NCBI RefSeq assembly: GCF_000003815.2
Contig: NC_049980.1
Span: 27,160,990-27,224,989 of the forward strand
Direction of reading: 5' to 3'
Origin: Branchiostoma floridae
Taxonomy: Eukaryota > Chordata > Leptocardii > Amphioxiformes > Branchiostomatidae
Length of the DNA stretch: 64,000 nt
Shown: positions 1 to 11,689 of the stretch, piece by piece
Layout of the letters: the number at the start of each line of letters is the position of its first letter
Numbering within the stretch: the stretch's first letter is position 1
The notes under the pieces: generated by a model
Databases searched by the model: none
Told to the model about the DNA's origin: nothing
Seen by the model: the letters and a program-made list of their open reading frames with translations, nothing else
Made by a program: the position numbers and the translations under genes

Positions 1-371
1 GGAAGACTTCCACTCCCTTGGGAAAGGCTTGGTGATATTAGTAGATGTCAAAAAAGAAAGACCTGTTGTTAGATAGTAAAGATTTCTTACTTTCTTTTAT
101 ATCGGATATCAGAACTGTTATAGCATCCTATTGTGTTAACCCTAATTTTTATTTTGTGCAAAATTCACTTTGCTAACAACTCATACAAATGTTATTTATC
201 CAGCAGCAGCTATAGTGTTAAATTGAGGTAACACATGTAGTTTGTAATGTATCTAATATGATTTTGATGAGAATAAGAACAACTGGGGCTTAGTAAATTT
301 CTTCGAAACACATGTAACAGTTATATGTGTAAGATGTCATTTTCGTATCCCTCTTGAAAGTGAAAGTGATG

Positions 372-515
372 TCGATCCAGTTTAGCTCAGTGAAGAGCTA
401 TTCTTTGACTGGTAGTGACAGAGAAGACAGATGCTATGTACAGTATTTGCAAGTTCATTGCACCAGGGAAATCCACTAGATCTTTTCAACAAGCACAATG
501 AACAGTGGACCACAA
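372..515 (+). repeat. Dispersed repeat, copy 1 (retroelement-like 3' end with small hairpin)
   Basis: Shares GAAGAGCTATTCTT, a GTAGTGACAG block, ATGTACAGTAT and a run ending CAAGCACAATGAACAGTG with 54816-54950 in the same orientation, and its hairpin start with 32862-32925. The AGCTC...GAGCT hairpin after a GGATCC-like start resembles 3' ends of some LINE families. The class assignment is inference. Confidence 0.6.
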
Positions 516-623
516 CTTAACGTCCCGTCCTAAGGACTGCAACCTTTTAATAAAACTACCAAAAAGGCACCTTTAAAAGTAGGTTTGTATCTATTTCTTA
601 TAGTTTCGCCACAAGGGAAAGTA

Positions 624-629
624 TTTATT
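624..629 (-). terminator. Possible poly(A) signal of the peroxidase gene
   Basis: AATAAA on the minus strand about 390 nt past the peroxidase stop codon. Weak by itself, since the hexamer is common in AT-rich DNA. Apart from the repeat at 372-515, nothing else is visible in 1-1017, which is taken as 3' UTR and downstream flank. Confidence 0.3.
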
Positions 630-1017
630 CTTTCTAAGATGCATAACCAGATGGAGCAAGGGACACCGTGCTTGAAAGATACCAATTGTAGACTATAACA
701 AAGCTAACGTTCTAATAGTACTGCCAAAGGTTATACTAAGGGAAAACATACGTTGTAGAATACACCGTCAAAACCATACTGGGACACCTTGTTCTACTGT
801 ATTCTGCGGTATCTAATTAACAACAATCTCACATCTAATCTTCAGCTAAGTAATCTTCAGCACATTCAGTTCACTATTGGTCTATTTTCTTGAGCTTGTT
901 GTTGAAAAAAGACTATTAAACCAGGTACTACGTGCAGACATCTCGTTAATGTCCAAGCAGATCTTGCCGGGACCAAATCGTTATGTTTTCCTTGCTGCCC
1001 TTTTACGTCACAACTTG

Positions 1018-4000
1018 CTACCCCTGCCATTTGGTCAGGTCCATCTGGGGCAGAGACTTGCACGCCACCCTCTCGTTCCCAGGCTGTGTGGTCTGCCTGA
1101 AGACGTCCGGCTGCATCTTGGTCGTGCCGTCTGTGTTGTCGCACAAGATGCGGGCCAGGCTGTGCTTCTGGACCTCGGCAAGTTGGTCTGAAGAAATAAG
1201 TGGCAGAAAGTCACGATGACCACTAGTAACAAATCATACAAAGTAGGTCTTTGCAGTTTCTTTGCTGCTACGAACTTAATGCTAGTCTCCCACTCTTCAA
1301 GAGCCCAAATAAACTCTACCTGGCTCCACGGGTCGCTGGAAAAATAGTACAAATTGGCCAAATAAGACAGAAGCTAGAGCCCAAGAGCTATTCATCATGA
1401 CCATAGTATACCCATATTCACTTTACTGAGTGCTCGAAGTTGACAATTTGAAATCCATTTTCATTCTATCTTTTGAAGCTATCTTGTCGCTCACTTCCCT
1501 ATATCTGCTGATGAGCGTAGCTCTCACTAACCTTCCGTAAACTGCTCGGGGTTCTCGAACCAGAAGCGGTCCCCCTTGCGGATGTCCTGGAACTGCATGC
1601 CAATCAGACAGGCGAATGTCGGACCCACTATACCACCAGGCACGGACTCCTCGGCAAGACCTCCGACAAACAGGTCGATGTCGTCCACGTGGCTGCAAGT
1701 TGTTAGAGAAATGAAATGGATCGCGTTCATCTTACAGCCTTTCGTTTAGAACCCCACCACATTCATCGACATCGTTCGATAGTTATACTGTCATACTGTC
1801 GTAAATCAAAGGTATTCTTAAGATGATCGTGCATATGTTATAATTATTCAGCTTTCTCGTTACGGAAAATTTCGGCTTATATCATTGGCGGGGGTTGGTT
1901 TAGTCAGTCTGCAAAATTAGACATCAAAACCGTACCACAAGTTCAACCTAAGACGAATGTGGCGGCGCTTGTAGAGCTTTAAAGACGTCATGTCACTTCT
2001 AGTTAGCAATTCCTATGAGATTCAGCATCTACGACTGTGAATGAATAGAATTATAGTTCTAAGGTTATGTTGATCATCACCTGTAAAGGGTCTGCAGCTT
2101 TTCTCGGGTGGTTACGTCAGGGATCTGCGATGCAAGGTCGACGAACCTCCGTGCCCAAGGGAGCCTGCACTTCTCCCTCCAGGCGTTGTAGCCGGGCAGT
2201 CCGTGGTCTCTTCCCCGCTGGATGTTCACGGTCGCCAGGTCAAAGCCGCCATCTGATCCGGGAGGTTCCGCAAACAGGAACTTCGTCAGGCCCGAGACCA
2301 TGAACCGGTCGAAGTCCTGACGGGGCTGAGCGGTCAGTCCCCGTAGGATGGAGTCCGGGCCGCCTTGGGCGTCGTCCAAAACGTACGATGGGTTCAAGAA
2401 GCTAAAGGCCAGCTTGATCGGACACTGGCTGTTTGGAAGAAATTTCGGAGTGAAGCGGTCGAATTCATTCTGAACCATACTATGGCCGAACCGGTAGGCT
2501 GCCGTGGCGAACACGTTATAGATGCCAGGGTTCACGGTCGGGTCGTAGCCAGAGAAGAACCCATCCTGAGTGAGGGTCAGGTTAAACTTGGTCATGAAGA
2601 CGGGTCCCAGAACCAAAGGAAGATACTCGCCGTACGCTATCTTCTGCAACAGCGCGCCCACGATCTTTCTGGCCTCGAAGAACACCCGATCGTCGTCCCA
2701 CTTCGGGTTGAGTTCGTGGAGCTTCCTGGCGATCCGGTTGTGTTCTCGCATGAAGACGGTGTGTAGGGAGGTGAGCGCTGGCTGCTGGTTCACTCGGATG
2801 TCTCCTGCATGTGAGCACTTCTCGCCGTCGGGCCCAGTGAACCCAGCACACTCAAATTCTTCTGTCATGGCCTCCGGTAGGAGTTCCTTCTTCTCGGGGT
2901 TAGGGTTTGGTCTGGACTTCAGTAGGAACCCTAACGAGAGAGGGAAGTGTATTTCCGGCGACTTATTTGAGCGGTAGCTTAAGGTAGTATCAAAATCTTC
3001 CAGTGGAGTGAAGTCGGCCAAGGAGTGTGTTTGGCTACCGGAGCATACACGCTCCTAGGCCGGCTTCACTCACTATCTGTGATCCACTCACTATCACTAT
3101 CCTGCTACCGTAGGATCTGCTTGGAGATTGTCACCTACCTTGTCTGAGGGCAGCCGTGTCCTCCTCCGAGTGGCCGTAGACGTTGGAGGCGTCCACGAAG
3201 GCGGTGACCTGGTCGAACTGCTGACGGGGACCCATGCGGCACCCTTCGTTCGGACATGAGGCAGAGCGGGGGAACTCTAAACAGGACCTTCCACGGAAAT
3301 CGGGGTCATTCTCAGGAACGGGAACGTTGAAACATTTTGAATCCTCAGAGTCACAAGAACAGTTGCCGAAACTTTCTGTGGAATTTAAGTGTAGAAAAAA
3401 AATGATAATCCATCATCCATAGCAAATTAGCTGCCTAGTGTCCACATTGTATTGTCTCTCTTGTAATTCGAATAAAGTCAAAGTCAAAGACAAGTAAAAT
3501 TGCGCATAAACTACTAGTATTGTCGACGGTCACAGTGAAGACGAGCAAAGTTTGCAGAGCAGAGCAAACTTAACGAAAAGTCACTACTGACCTGCGTCGG
3601 GCGTCAGCGTGATTTCGTGTGACATGAACTGCCCAAACTGCATCAACATGTGGCTGGTTTCATGATTAGATTTCCGCAGATCTTCCTGCATGACCAGACT
3701 GACATGGCGGGCGTTGGGCAGGGGGGTGCCGTCCCGACCGGTAGTGCGTGGCGCATTATCTGCAGAGACACAAGAGACAAGAAGGCATCAGGCATTGCAG
3801 ACTTCGACAGCCAATCACGTTGCCTCTTCACTGTGTGCTGCAACGTGATTGGCTTGTGACATATTACCATCAGCAGCAGGGGAGATTATCTGATTGGCTG
3901 ACGGCAGGCCATGGCTAACCCAACGAGAATTACATACATGTTCAAACGGTGCAACTGACATGAGACGACGTTTAGACAGTGAAAGACAAAGCTCGGAGTT

Positions 4001-7000
4001 GAGGGGCAACTAACCCTTTGCCTTGTGGATATAGGTCTATGAAGTTGTTCCAAAGCTTAACTCGAAATGTATGGCATGAAAAAGTGTAGCAACAGCATAA
4101 CCTTATTCTTCAGACATAAGGGCATGTACGAAACACATACAATGTGACAGCACGGATGGCTGGAAGATAAGAGAAGTCAACGCAGTTGCATTTATCAGCC
4201 ACATACCATCTCCGTATTGCGGTGGGAGCAGTCTTTTCAGGCATTGCTCAGGGCTTCCTCACAGGGGGTTGTCCAGGTTGTTACGACAGCCGTTTGCCGA
4301 CCGAAATTCTTTGCCGTCTATCTGACGTGGCTGGCAGCTTTTGACGGTCTCGTCACGTGCACACTGCCCTGTTATGGTACGGGACACAACTTGGCCCAGC
4401 TGCTCCAGGGTGAAGTGGTCAGGGCTGTAAAGAATAGTTTTATTCAAATCAATCAAACGATGATACCTGCGTCGTCACCCATGCCACCAGCTTCATAGGC
4501 ACACCGCTCGGCAACCTGCTGGCCATATTAATAAATGCATCCGAGTCCTTCAATGACAAATCTGAAATCTGAGCCATTCGTGTCTATCAAACTTGCGCTC
4601 GCTTTGTGATGTGTTGCCGTAGCCAGAAAAAAATATACTATGGAATACCAAATATGCGTCATTTGTCCAGGTGTGCCCTCAAGATGCATGTATGCATGGC
4701 ACGTATAACTGCCTTCTTTAGAAAGAATGTCGAAAAGAACAATATAATGTTTCATGATTCTATGCTTGCACGTCCTCTTGTCGACAGGCTCGCCCCTTGC
4801 CAAACAGCCAACCAATCACGTTACCTTCTGACCTTTAGCGGCGACATGATTGGCCGGTAACTTTCCTTCCAGCGAGAGAAGGAAAAGTATTTGATTGGCT
4901 GACGGCTAGCCAACATTAACATAACGAGAAAGACGGATCGCAGTAGTCTCCTACGGTGGCATAAGGTAGTATCAAAAGCTGGCAAAGGAGTTTAGCCGAC
5001 CTAGGAGTGTGTATTGGCATTGGTAGGATCTACCGTTTGAGATTAAGATCGCATGCGCGCAGGCCCATACGCCAGGGTCGTTGACTAACGTTATTGTTAT
5101 GTTATTGTTATTGTTATTGTTACGGTGGGCCTGACATGACAGTATGCGGTTGTTGAGAAGTTAAGTGTGTAACGTTATGTCACCTGTTCATGAGGTTCTT
5201 GGCCACCTTCTCCAAGATGGCAGCTGACTGGCTGAGCTTGATTGTCCCCGGCGTGGAACGGTGCATGGTTGCGAAGTGACGTTGACTCTTGGTGCGAGAC
5301 ACGGAACCCACCTTAATGTGTTTGGGTTCTACAGATGAAAATCAAAGAAGGCAGTTACGTCCACTGGTATTATAGTTAACTCATGATAGATTTCAATAAG
5401 GTATGTAGTCTTGTCGAAGGCAATGAATAAGATAGATGAAAATCGCATCATAACATAGTTATGTGCACTAGAGTTACACAACTTTTTAAAAAATCTGCAA
5501 AAGTTTTGCAATTGGCCATGGGTAAGAAAACAGTTTTTGTGGTACAGTGTAGAGTTGGCACCAATGTAGTTCTTCTCCGCAAAGTAGACGCTTAAGATGC
5601 TGAATGGTTGGTTCAGAGTAGTTAATACTGCACATATGACACAAACTCACCTTCCTCACAAACGACGTTGTTATCCTTGCGGACACAGTGGCCTTTCCCA
5701 AATTCCTTGGTTGCCATGGCAACTGCTTCCTGAAGCTGTTCTTCAGTTGGGCCATGCCCAGTAACCATGGCAACTGTGGCCAGTAGGACTGCCAATACAC
5801 TGAAAGAAAATGAACGTGTGTGTTTTATGGCGAAGCCTCAAGGAAGGAGCCATTTCTTCTTGTTCTTTTACGTCTCATTTTTTCATGCCACTTGGCTGTA
5901 TAGTCACAAATACATCTACAAGATATCCGTGCAATTTTTCCTGGATGCGTTGAGCACTTTTTACTGATTTTATTAACACTGTATGTGTGAACACTATGAG
6001 GCGATCCATGGTTTAACTGCACATGCTCATGATACAGAAGCAAGACACGTCTGAACAATGTATTTATTGAGCATGATCTAGACAAGAACCTCACTGGTAC
6101 ACGCGGAGTTTATGGATTGACATTGAATGAGGTCGAATCCTACATGGGGATCCCACACATCTGCTTGTAGATTATTACATATTGGTAGCTCATTCAAAAC
6201 ATGTAGACCGCCCTCAGGCATGCCCAACCAACTCTGACCCTTTTCGTGAGCTTCATGGGCTTTTGAGAAGACAATGAAGGCACGCCTGGGGCCACCTCAA
6301 CACTAGTCAACAGGTACCCTTGCAACACGCCCACAGACTACCTGCGCTTAGAATTGACTAAACTCTGGTCTTAACGTACGATCTGGTGACAGACCAAATT
6401 AAATGAAGTATTGATCATGAGTATTTTTAACAATCTCTCAAGTTTTGTTTAGAAAAGGAAAGAGTGGCAGTTTTCCATGAGCGTTGATTCGTCAACAAAT
6501 GTGGCATTGATATTATGTCAATAAATCATACTCAGTTTGAAAACTACAGTAGTATCAAAGCAAACAGTATCACAAGTGGTATCTTTTATCAAACGTATTG
6601 AGCGTATGAATACAATATGTACATATTATCGTTAGGTTTATGAAGGGTGGTACATGTAGATGCTATCCTCTTGATATACGCTTCCAAAGCTGTAGGGATG
6701 CATACACTTAACTTCAATTTCACTGTCCCCGTGTCTTTTACTGGAACTTTTCTGCGTTCAGTTGCTGTGGTTAAGTCTTTAAACCGGGGTAAGGGAACGG
6801 CGCGGTCACATTCATTGTCGGCTATGGCACGATTTTAATGTAGAAATTTTAAGAAGCTTTGATAGAACTGACTACCGACAATGATCAATGACGGCCCTAG
6901 AGCTGACAGCTGAGTTTGCACGACTATCTCAGTAATATCCTCAGTTTGACGAGTATGACGATCGTACGACGAATTTGACCTGGTCCTAAGTTAGCCCTAA

Positions 7001-7088
7001 CCAGAGCAGGATTGCAACAGAGAGGAAAGAACAACTGGCTGTTATCACTAGAAGCCTTATAGTCTCACCTGACACGCATGGTGTGCAT
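1018..7088 (-). CDS. Secreted animal heme peroxidase (MPO/LPO/TPO/peroxidasin family), nine exons, with an internal TGA
   Basis: Exons in coding order: 7088-7069, 5799-5651, 5328-5184, 4424-4207, 3759-3592, 3375-3139, 2930-2081, 1692-1532, 1187-1018. All junctions are GT/AG and phases add to 2,118 nt (705 aa plus stop). The short first exon is the least certain; with exon 2 it makes a signal peptide (MHTMRVS then [12 protein letters not shown]). Visible family marks are distal Gln221/His225 (GQFMSHEI), catalytic Arg358 ([14 protein letters not shown]), LREHNR-like MREHNRIA, proximal His462 (YRFGHSM), NIQRGRDHG and RILCDNT. The protein ends just after the peroxidase domain, near lactoperoxidase length, without EGF, CCP, Ig or membrane segments. 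Such enzymes use H2O2 to oxidise halides or tyrosyl/phenolic substrates outside the cell or in vesicles. Oddities: codon 160 is TGA (4261-4259), and Ser224 and Gln361 sit where MPO has its heme-ester Asp94 and Glu242. Family certain; subfamily not resolved. Confidence 0.93.
2978..3060. repeat. Dispersed repeat, copy A, abutting a peroxidase exon
   Basis: Carries TAAGGTAGTATCAAAA followed by a GGAGT...AGTCGGCC...AGGAGTGTGT block that recurs at 4955-5030 in the same orientation. It lies just upstream (minus sense) of the acceptor at 2931-2932, so the open frame reaching 3021 is intron and repeat, not exon. Confidence 0.6.
3809..3930. repeat. Hairpin-bearing repeat, copy A
   Basis: A perfect 15-bp stem AGCCAATCACGTTGC (3809-3823) pairs with 3840-3854 across a 16-nt loop, followed by CTGATTGGCTGACGG. 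A diverged copy lies 1 kb away at 4808-4926. Both end in AACGAGAA, and both are in peroxidase introns. Confidence 0.65.
4808..4926. repeat. Hairpin-bearing repeat, copy B
   Basis: Diverged copy of 3809-3930: CCAATCACGTTACC ... ATGATTGGCCGG ... TTGATTGGCTGACGGC ... AACGAGAA. The stem is imperfect here, which suggests a mobile palindromic element rather than a conserved RNA. Confidence 0.55.
4950..5035. repeat. Dispersed repeat, copy B
   Basis: Second copy of the element at 2978-3060: a TACGGTGGCATAAGG start, the AAGGTAGTATCAAAA core, then AGGAGTGTGT. It sits in the peroxidase intron between exons 5184-5328 and 4207-4424. Confidence 0.55.
5088..5122. repeat. (GTTATT)n microsatellite
   Basis: Near-perfect hexanucleotide run in a peroxidase intron. 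Confidence 0.85.
5800..7068 (-). other. Predicted intron 1 of the peroxidase gene
   Basis: About 1.27 kb between the predicted first exon (donor at 7068-7067) and the signal-peptide exon (acceptor at 5801-5800). Read on both strands, it holds no convincing coding exon or RNA gene. The small frames here show no family resemblance. Confidence 0.5.
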
Positions 7089-7232
7089 GTCTACAGCGGA
7101 AGATCTGAAGAAGGGAAGTCTCCGTTTCAGCTACCTCCGTCTCTTCGTATGTCTTGTAGCGGCGTTTGGATGCTCTGTGGGCGCCTTGCTGCCCGCTTGA
7201 TATTTCAAACGGGTGTGTCTTCCGAGTCGGAG

Positions 7233-7330
7233 CAGAACCAAAGACAATAGAACAGTGTCTGCGTGTCATAAGGGCAAGGTGATGCAATATTCTGATACGT
7301 GATTCTCTGACACTAGGAGACCAATGTAGC
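7233..7330. repeat. Repeat pair member (second copy 7591-7680)
   Basis: GACAATAGAACAGTGTCTG followed by a CATAAGGGCAAGGTG block recurs at 7597-7640 with a few substitutions, then both run into a GATATTC...GTGATT-like stretch. A C run (7538-7553) lies between the copies, and an imperfect CCTGGCCCAAT...ATTGGCCAGG hairpin lies at about 7819-7850. No gene is seen in 7089-8150. Confidence 0.5.
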
Positions 7331-8149
7331 GTATGCAATCGGTCATTAACACGATGGACAGAATGTGGCATATAAAACTTTCTCTATTAATCAAAGCCAC
7401 CGATGGCCTAAGGCTGTTTGGTTTGATATTTCTAAAAGGCAGAATCCCGTCTATTCGTATCTTGGAGAGAATAGGATCCTACAGTAACTTATCTAGTCTT
7501 TAAATGGGTGAAACGACTTGATATTGAGACTGGAGGACCCCCCCCCCCCCCCCAGGTCAATGGACTAGGTAGGTAGGTGTATGCCGAGAAGCTAGGACAA
7601 TAGAGCAGTGTCTGTGGGTCCTAAGGGCAAGGTGGTTCGATATTCAGATAGGTAATTATCTGGTGATAAACCTCTAATTAGCATAAGATTCAGACATGAT
7701 CCATGTTAAGGCCTTGGGTCGCAAACCTGCAGGACGGTTATGTTTGTCACCTGACCTACCGGACGTGTCACGTGAGTAGATGGTTAAAGGTGGTTGGGAG
7801 TCGATATCGGCCCCCGTCCTGGCCCAATGAACGTTGATTGGCCAGGATGTAGATAGCGTATAACATTCTCTCGAAATAAACCTTTCAACGTCTACTGATC
7901 ATGATTCCATCTCTTTGTCTAAGTTCTCCAACAAATACGGTCACAATTCTGCAGGATTTCAACATCCAGGGGACCTGGGTTTGGTGGGTCTGGTTACGTC
8001 ACTTTTTCTATTGCAACAAAACAGATTTATGCTTAATCTCATTTTGATAATAGTGATATTGTACACTTCGTTGGAAGAACAAACGACGAAACTGCTAGGA
8101 CAGTATAACATGCAACAGAATAGGTTGCGTCACTCAACAGAGAGTGCTA

Positions 8150-8351
8150 TATTCTAACGCCCGACGTATGCCGACCCTGCCAGCCGTGCGCTATATTTGG
8201 GTACAGCTCCAGACTGGCGATGACGTACGATCATGGCTGCCGGTTTATGACGCAGCACTGCGAGGTCATCTAGTGAATATCACAGCGAGATTTAGGGAAC
8301 AAATCGGCCAGTCCTTGGTTTTAGAAACAACCGACACGCCGCTCTGAAACT
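8150..8351 (+). other. Probable 5' non-coding exon of the BTB-Kelch gene
   Basis: A strong donor GTAAGTAC follows 8351, and an acceptor (TATCCTAG) ends at 9097, immediately before the ATG of the next exon. Joining them gives a leader with an in-frame TAG upstream of that ATG, so this exon is non-coding. The exon's 5' edge is a guess. Confidence 0.4.
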
Positions 8352-8785
8352 GTAAGTACGATTGTTAGCAAATGTTGAGGGGTTGATTACTAGTGTGGCT
8401 CAACATTTAAGATCACTGCATGGATTGACTGGGGGACTTCTGACCGCCTGCACAATGTCATGTGATTATGTGTAGTTTAATAGTCTTGAGGAGGCGACCC
8501 ACTAGATAACGTTATCTTGTCGAGAGATAGCTTCACTCCACATGCTCCACGATAGTTACCAGTATCGCAACACGTCGTGAGATCATATGATCTACTCTCC
8601 AAGCAGTCTCCAATTATTGAATCTCATATATAATTACATGTTCCCATGATGAATACCGGCATGTACTAGTGTAACATCTCATGCTCAAGGCATCGCATGG
8701 GATAATGAGTAAGGTCAGGAGTTGGCTCCAGGAGTAACGAAATACCGAATGTGGCGGTGTTTAGCCTTTGTGTCTTCATGAAGGT

Positions 8786-8834
8786 ATTGTTTTGTTTGTT
8801 TGTGTGTTTGTTTGTGTGTTTGTATGTGTGCATG
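8786..8834. repeat. TG/TTTG-rich microsatellite
   Basis: Alternating TTTG and TG units in the first intron of the BTB-Kelch gene. Confidence 0.8.
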
Positions 8835-9097
8835 TTTTTTTCGCTGGCCCGGTTCAAAAGTGGTCGAATGTGAGCGGAAAATGGTGTAATTATGGAGACT
8901 TGTTTCTGATGTGTTCTTTTGGTGTTAGAGTTCACAATATGGCACAGGCTTACAAGGGATATCCCTGCGTAATTATATTTATCTTGAACTTTAATTTAAA
9001 TGCAATCGAAATGCTTATCAGGACTCCGCAAGGGTGGGGATGGACACAGCATTAGAGACAATCATTAATATTTGACGGTATTATGATATTATCCTAG

Positions 9098-11501
9098 ATG
9101 GACTCACAAGAAGAAAGCGTCAAACCTACAGACAACGTGGACTTCTTCCTGCTAGTTGAGGAAAAGAGAATCCCGGTGGACAGAGACATCCTTGTGAAGT
9201 CAAGCAACTACTTCCGGGCCATGTTCTCCTCTGGGATGAGGGAAAACTGTCAAAACGTCGTCGAACTTCACGGGTTGTCGTCTGCAAGTGTTCGCGCTCT
9301 CGTCAACCTTCTCCAAACATCACAGCTCTCTTTAAGAGACACAGACATTGAGGACTTCATAGCTACGGCAAATTTTCTACAGGTACAGAAAGCCGTAGAT
9401 TACGTTAAGTCACATCTAGACGCTCACGCCTGTGTCGATGTGCTGAACATTGCGGAGTTATACTGCATTAACGACCTAGAAGAGGCTGCCTACAGTTTCT
9501 TGGTAGATAATTACTTCGATATCTTTAGGAAAGGACAATATGAAAGGCTTAGAGAAGAGCAGCAGACACGGGTGCGAGAACTTAGGAAGAGCATCAAAAG
9601 TTACATTTGCGCCATTGTTGAGTACGACGAGGCAAGCGCAGATACACCAAGAAAAACGCGTAATCTTTATTACCATGACGACAAAGAGGATGTTTTCAGG
9701 CCATATAAAACAGTTGATTCCAGGGTACCAAAGTCTTCATACGGAGCTGCCGTACTGGACAACAACTTGTACATAGTGGGAGGGTATGTAGATGCCGGCG
9801 GGTCCACTGGTAGTGCCACTGGACAGGCCGTCGGCTCTGGGTTTCGGTTCGATCCCATGACGCGCCAATGGCACGAGATCAAACCTTTACAACAAGCGAG
9901 AGCCGGGTTTACACTGGCAGCTACCGATACACACCTTTACGCCATTGGTGGGAAGGCCGAAGTGGATCTGTTCACTGTAGAAAGGTACGATCCCAAGGAC
10001 GACACTTGGACCTTCGTGGCACCCCTTCCGAGGCCCGTAAAGCCCGAGGCTGCTGCAGCTTGCATGGGGGACGTCTATGTCGCGGAGAGCGCGGCTCGCT
10101 TCATGAGCCCCGACAGGCTACTGAAGTACTGCACGGGACAGGACGAGTGGACGGATCTGGGGAAGATCCCCTACAGACTGCAGTGCGACAGCGACATGGT
10201 GTCCTTTGCAGACTTTGTCATGGTCATCGGCAGCCATGCTATCAAGAGTTACAACATCACCAGCGGTAGGTCCTTTGATGTTGTTTGCTGTTGATTGCTT
10301 TTTTTAATGCTTAGAAACATATCATAGTTATAAGTACACCTAGGAGTTTTCTTGAATGCAGTGCCATTTCATTAGTAAGATTATCAATTTGTACCAAATT
10401 CAGCGCACGAGCATACGGGTATACGTACGTTCGAGTAAAAATAACCTTGAGTTAAAATTGCATACAAATAAGATTCTAAGTGTACAAATATAACTTCACT
10501 GTATTTGGTACATTTCAGTATGCAAATGAAATTACACTGTATTAAGTAAAATTGTATACTTAGGCACCCTTAGTTAAAGAACAAGAACGGGAAACACAAT
10601 TTCGAAAGAAGCACTCTCTCCTTGTTTCTTTCGTATTATCAGCGATGAACCCTCGAAAAGCTTGTCTTTTCATATGTATGTTCATTCGTTTTCTGTCGAC
10701 ATGCCCAACACAAAGTGCAATGAGCAAGCCAGTACGTATATCGCTTAGAAATACTGGAGAACGAAATGGATTTGAAAGAAAAAACTAACAGCCGTAATTA
10801 AATGTTTTGCTACTTCATACGTAAGTGCATTACGGAAAATTTTGGAAAGGTATTACTTAGTCTCTATATTATCATCACAAGGTGCTATTATACCAATCTT
10901 GTAGATGTACTGAGATGTTATCAATGAAAACGCTCTCCAATTTCATTGACTTTTCTTATCAATGGAACAGGCAGGCGATGACCGCCATGTTGGTGTCCCT
11001 ATTTGCATTCCAATGGATGGCTTTCCCTTTTTTAGATAAAGAAATCTAGCAGCCATCCTGTGGTCGGGTCAGAAGATCCTTAAATGTCCGAAAACGCATG
11101 AGCTATGATCTACTGAAATGCAAATGGAGACACCAACATGGTGGCTGACACAACGATGACGTCCCATGAAAAATGCATATGCTTCACAATCTTATACTAC
11201 TAGTAATAAAACTCTTCTCTTTCGTAACACAGGAGAGTGGTATACAATGATGCGGCCAATGGGCGGAGGCTACACGAAAAACCGTTTCGATCACGTCGTC
11301 TACGACGGAGACATCTTCTTTGTGGGGAGGGTGACGACCCAGCGCTGTACCCCCTCAAGAGGCGTATGGGACTGTCTGGCCGGAGTACCCGGATGTGGGT
11401 ACAGGAAGGCGTTTGTGTTGAAGTTGAAGAGATTGTTACCTTTTCCAGACGAGGTGTACAGCGGTGGCAATGCCGGGATTCGGAAAGCGATGAACACGTA
11501 A
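9098..11501 (+). CDS. BTB-BACK-Kelch (KLHL-like) protein, two coding exons
   Basis: Coding exons 9098-10265 and 11233-11501 (GT/AG, split Gly codon) give 478 aa. Residues about 10-115 are a BTB/POZ domain (VDRDILVKSSNYFRAMFSSG, then VVELHGL). A short BACK-like helical stretch follows (VLNIAELYCINDLEEAAYSF). Kelch repeats begin near residue 210, with two intact glycine pairs (LYIVGGY, LYAIGGK) and degenerate later blades (VYVAES, VMVIGS). Family members usually act as substrate adaptors for Cullin-3 ubiquitin ligases, with Kelch binding substrate. This protein is shorter than typical KLHLs (about 580 aa), with a reduced BACK region and perhaps four to five blades, so Cul3 function is inferred only. 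The start follows an acceptor directly and is the first Met after an upstream stop. Orthology to a named KLHL is not claimed. Confidence 0.9.
10977..11150. mobile_element. MITE-like inverted-repeat element in the BTB-Kelch intron
   Basis: The left arm CCATGTTGGTGTCCCTATTT (near 10984) is repeated in reverse complement near 11115-11142. Arms are about 26 bp with few mismatches, around a ~110-bp AT-rich core. CGATGAC occurs at both outer edges and may be a target duplication. No coding capacity. Confidence 0.65.
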
Positions 11502-11689
11502 AATGGAATGCCGTTCAATACGGAACAACTAGCAATGTTAGCCAGTTTGGTGGGCATTGTAAATGATAGGAACGCTTTAATTAACGGCAAAGTTATATCA
11601 TTGCAAATGCACGACCAGAAACCCTTTCTTCAAGTTACCACATGTACCCTGCCAAAGGTCCCAACAGTATAGAAGTGGAGGACCACCGT

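Noticed and set aside
2365-2977. Plus-strand ORFs of 133 and 135 codons
   Set aside because: Antisense shadows of the large peroxidase exon.
2942-3021. Peroxidase exon extended upstream to a Met at 3021
   Set aside because: An acceptor at 2931-2932 joins in phase with the previous exon and gives the expected protein. The extra frame lies in a dispersed repeat.
4259-4261. Selenocysteine at the peroxidase TGA
   Set aside because: The family residue is Trp, not Cys, and no selenoprotein is known in this family. A mutation or error is simpler.
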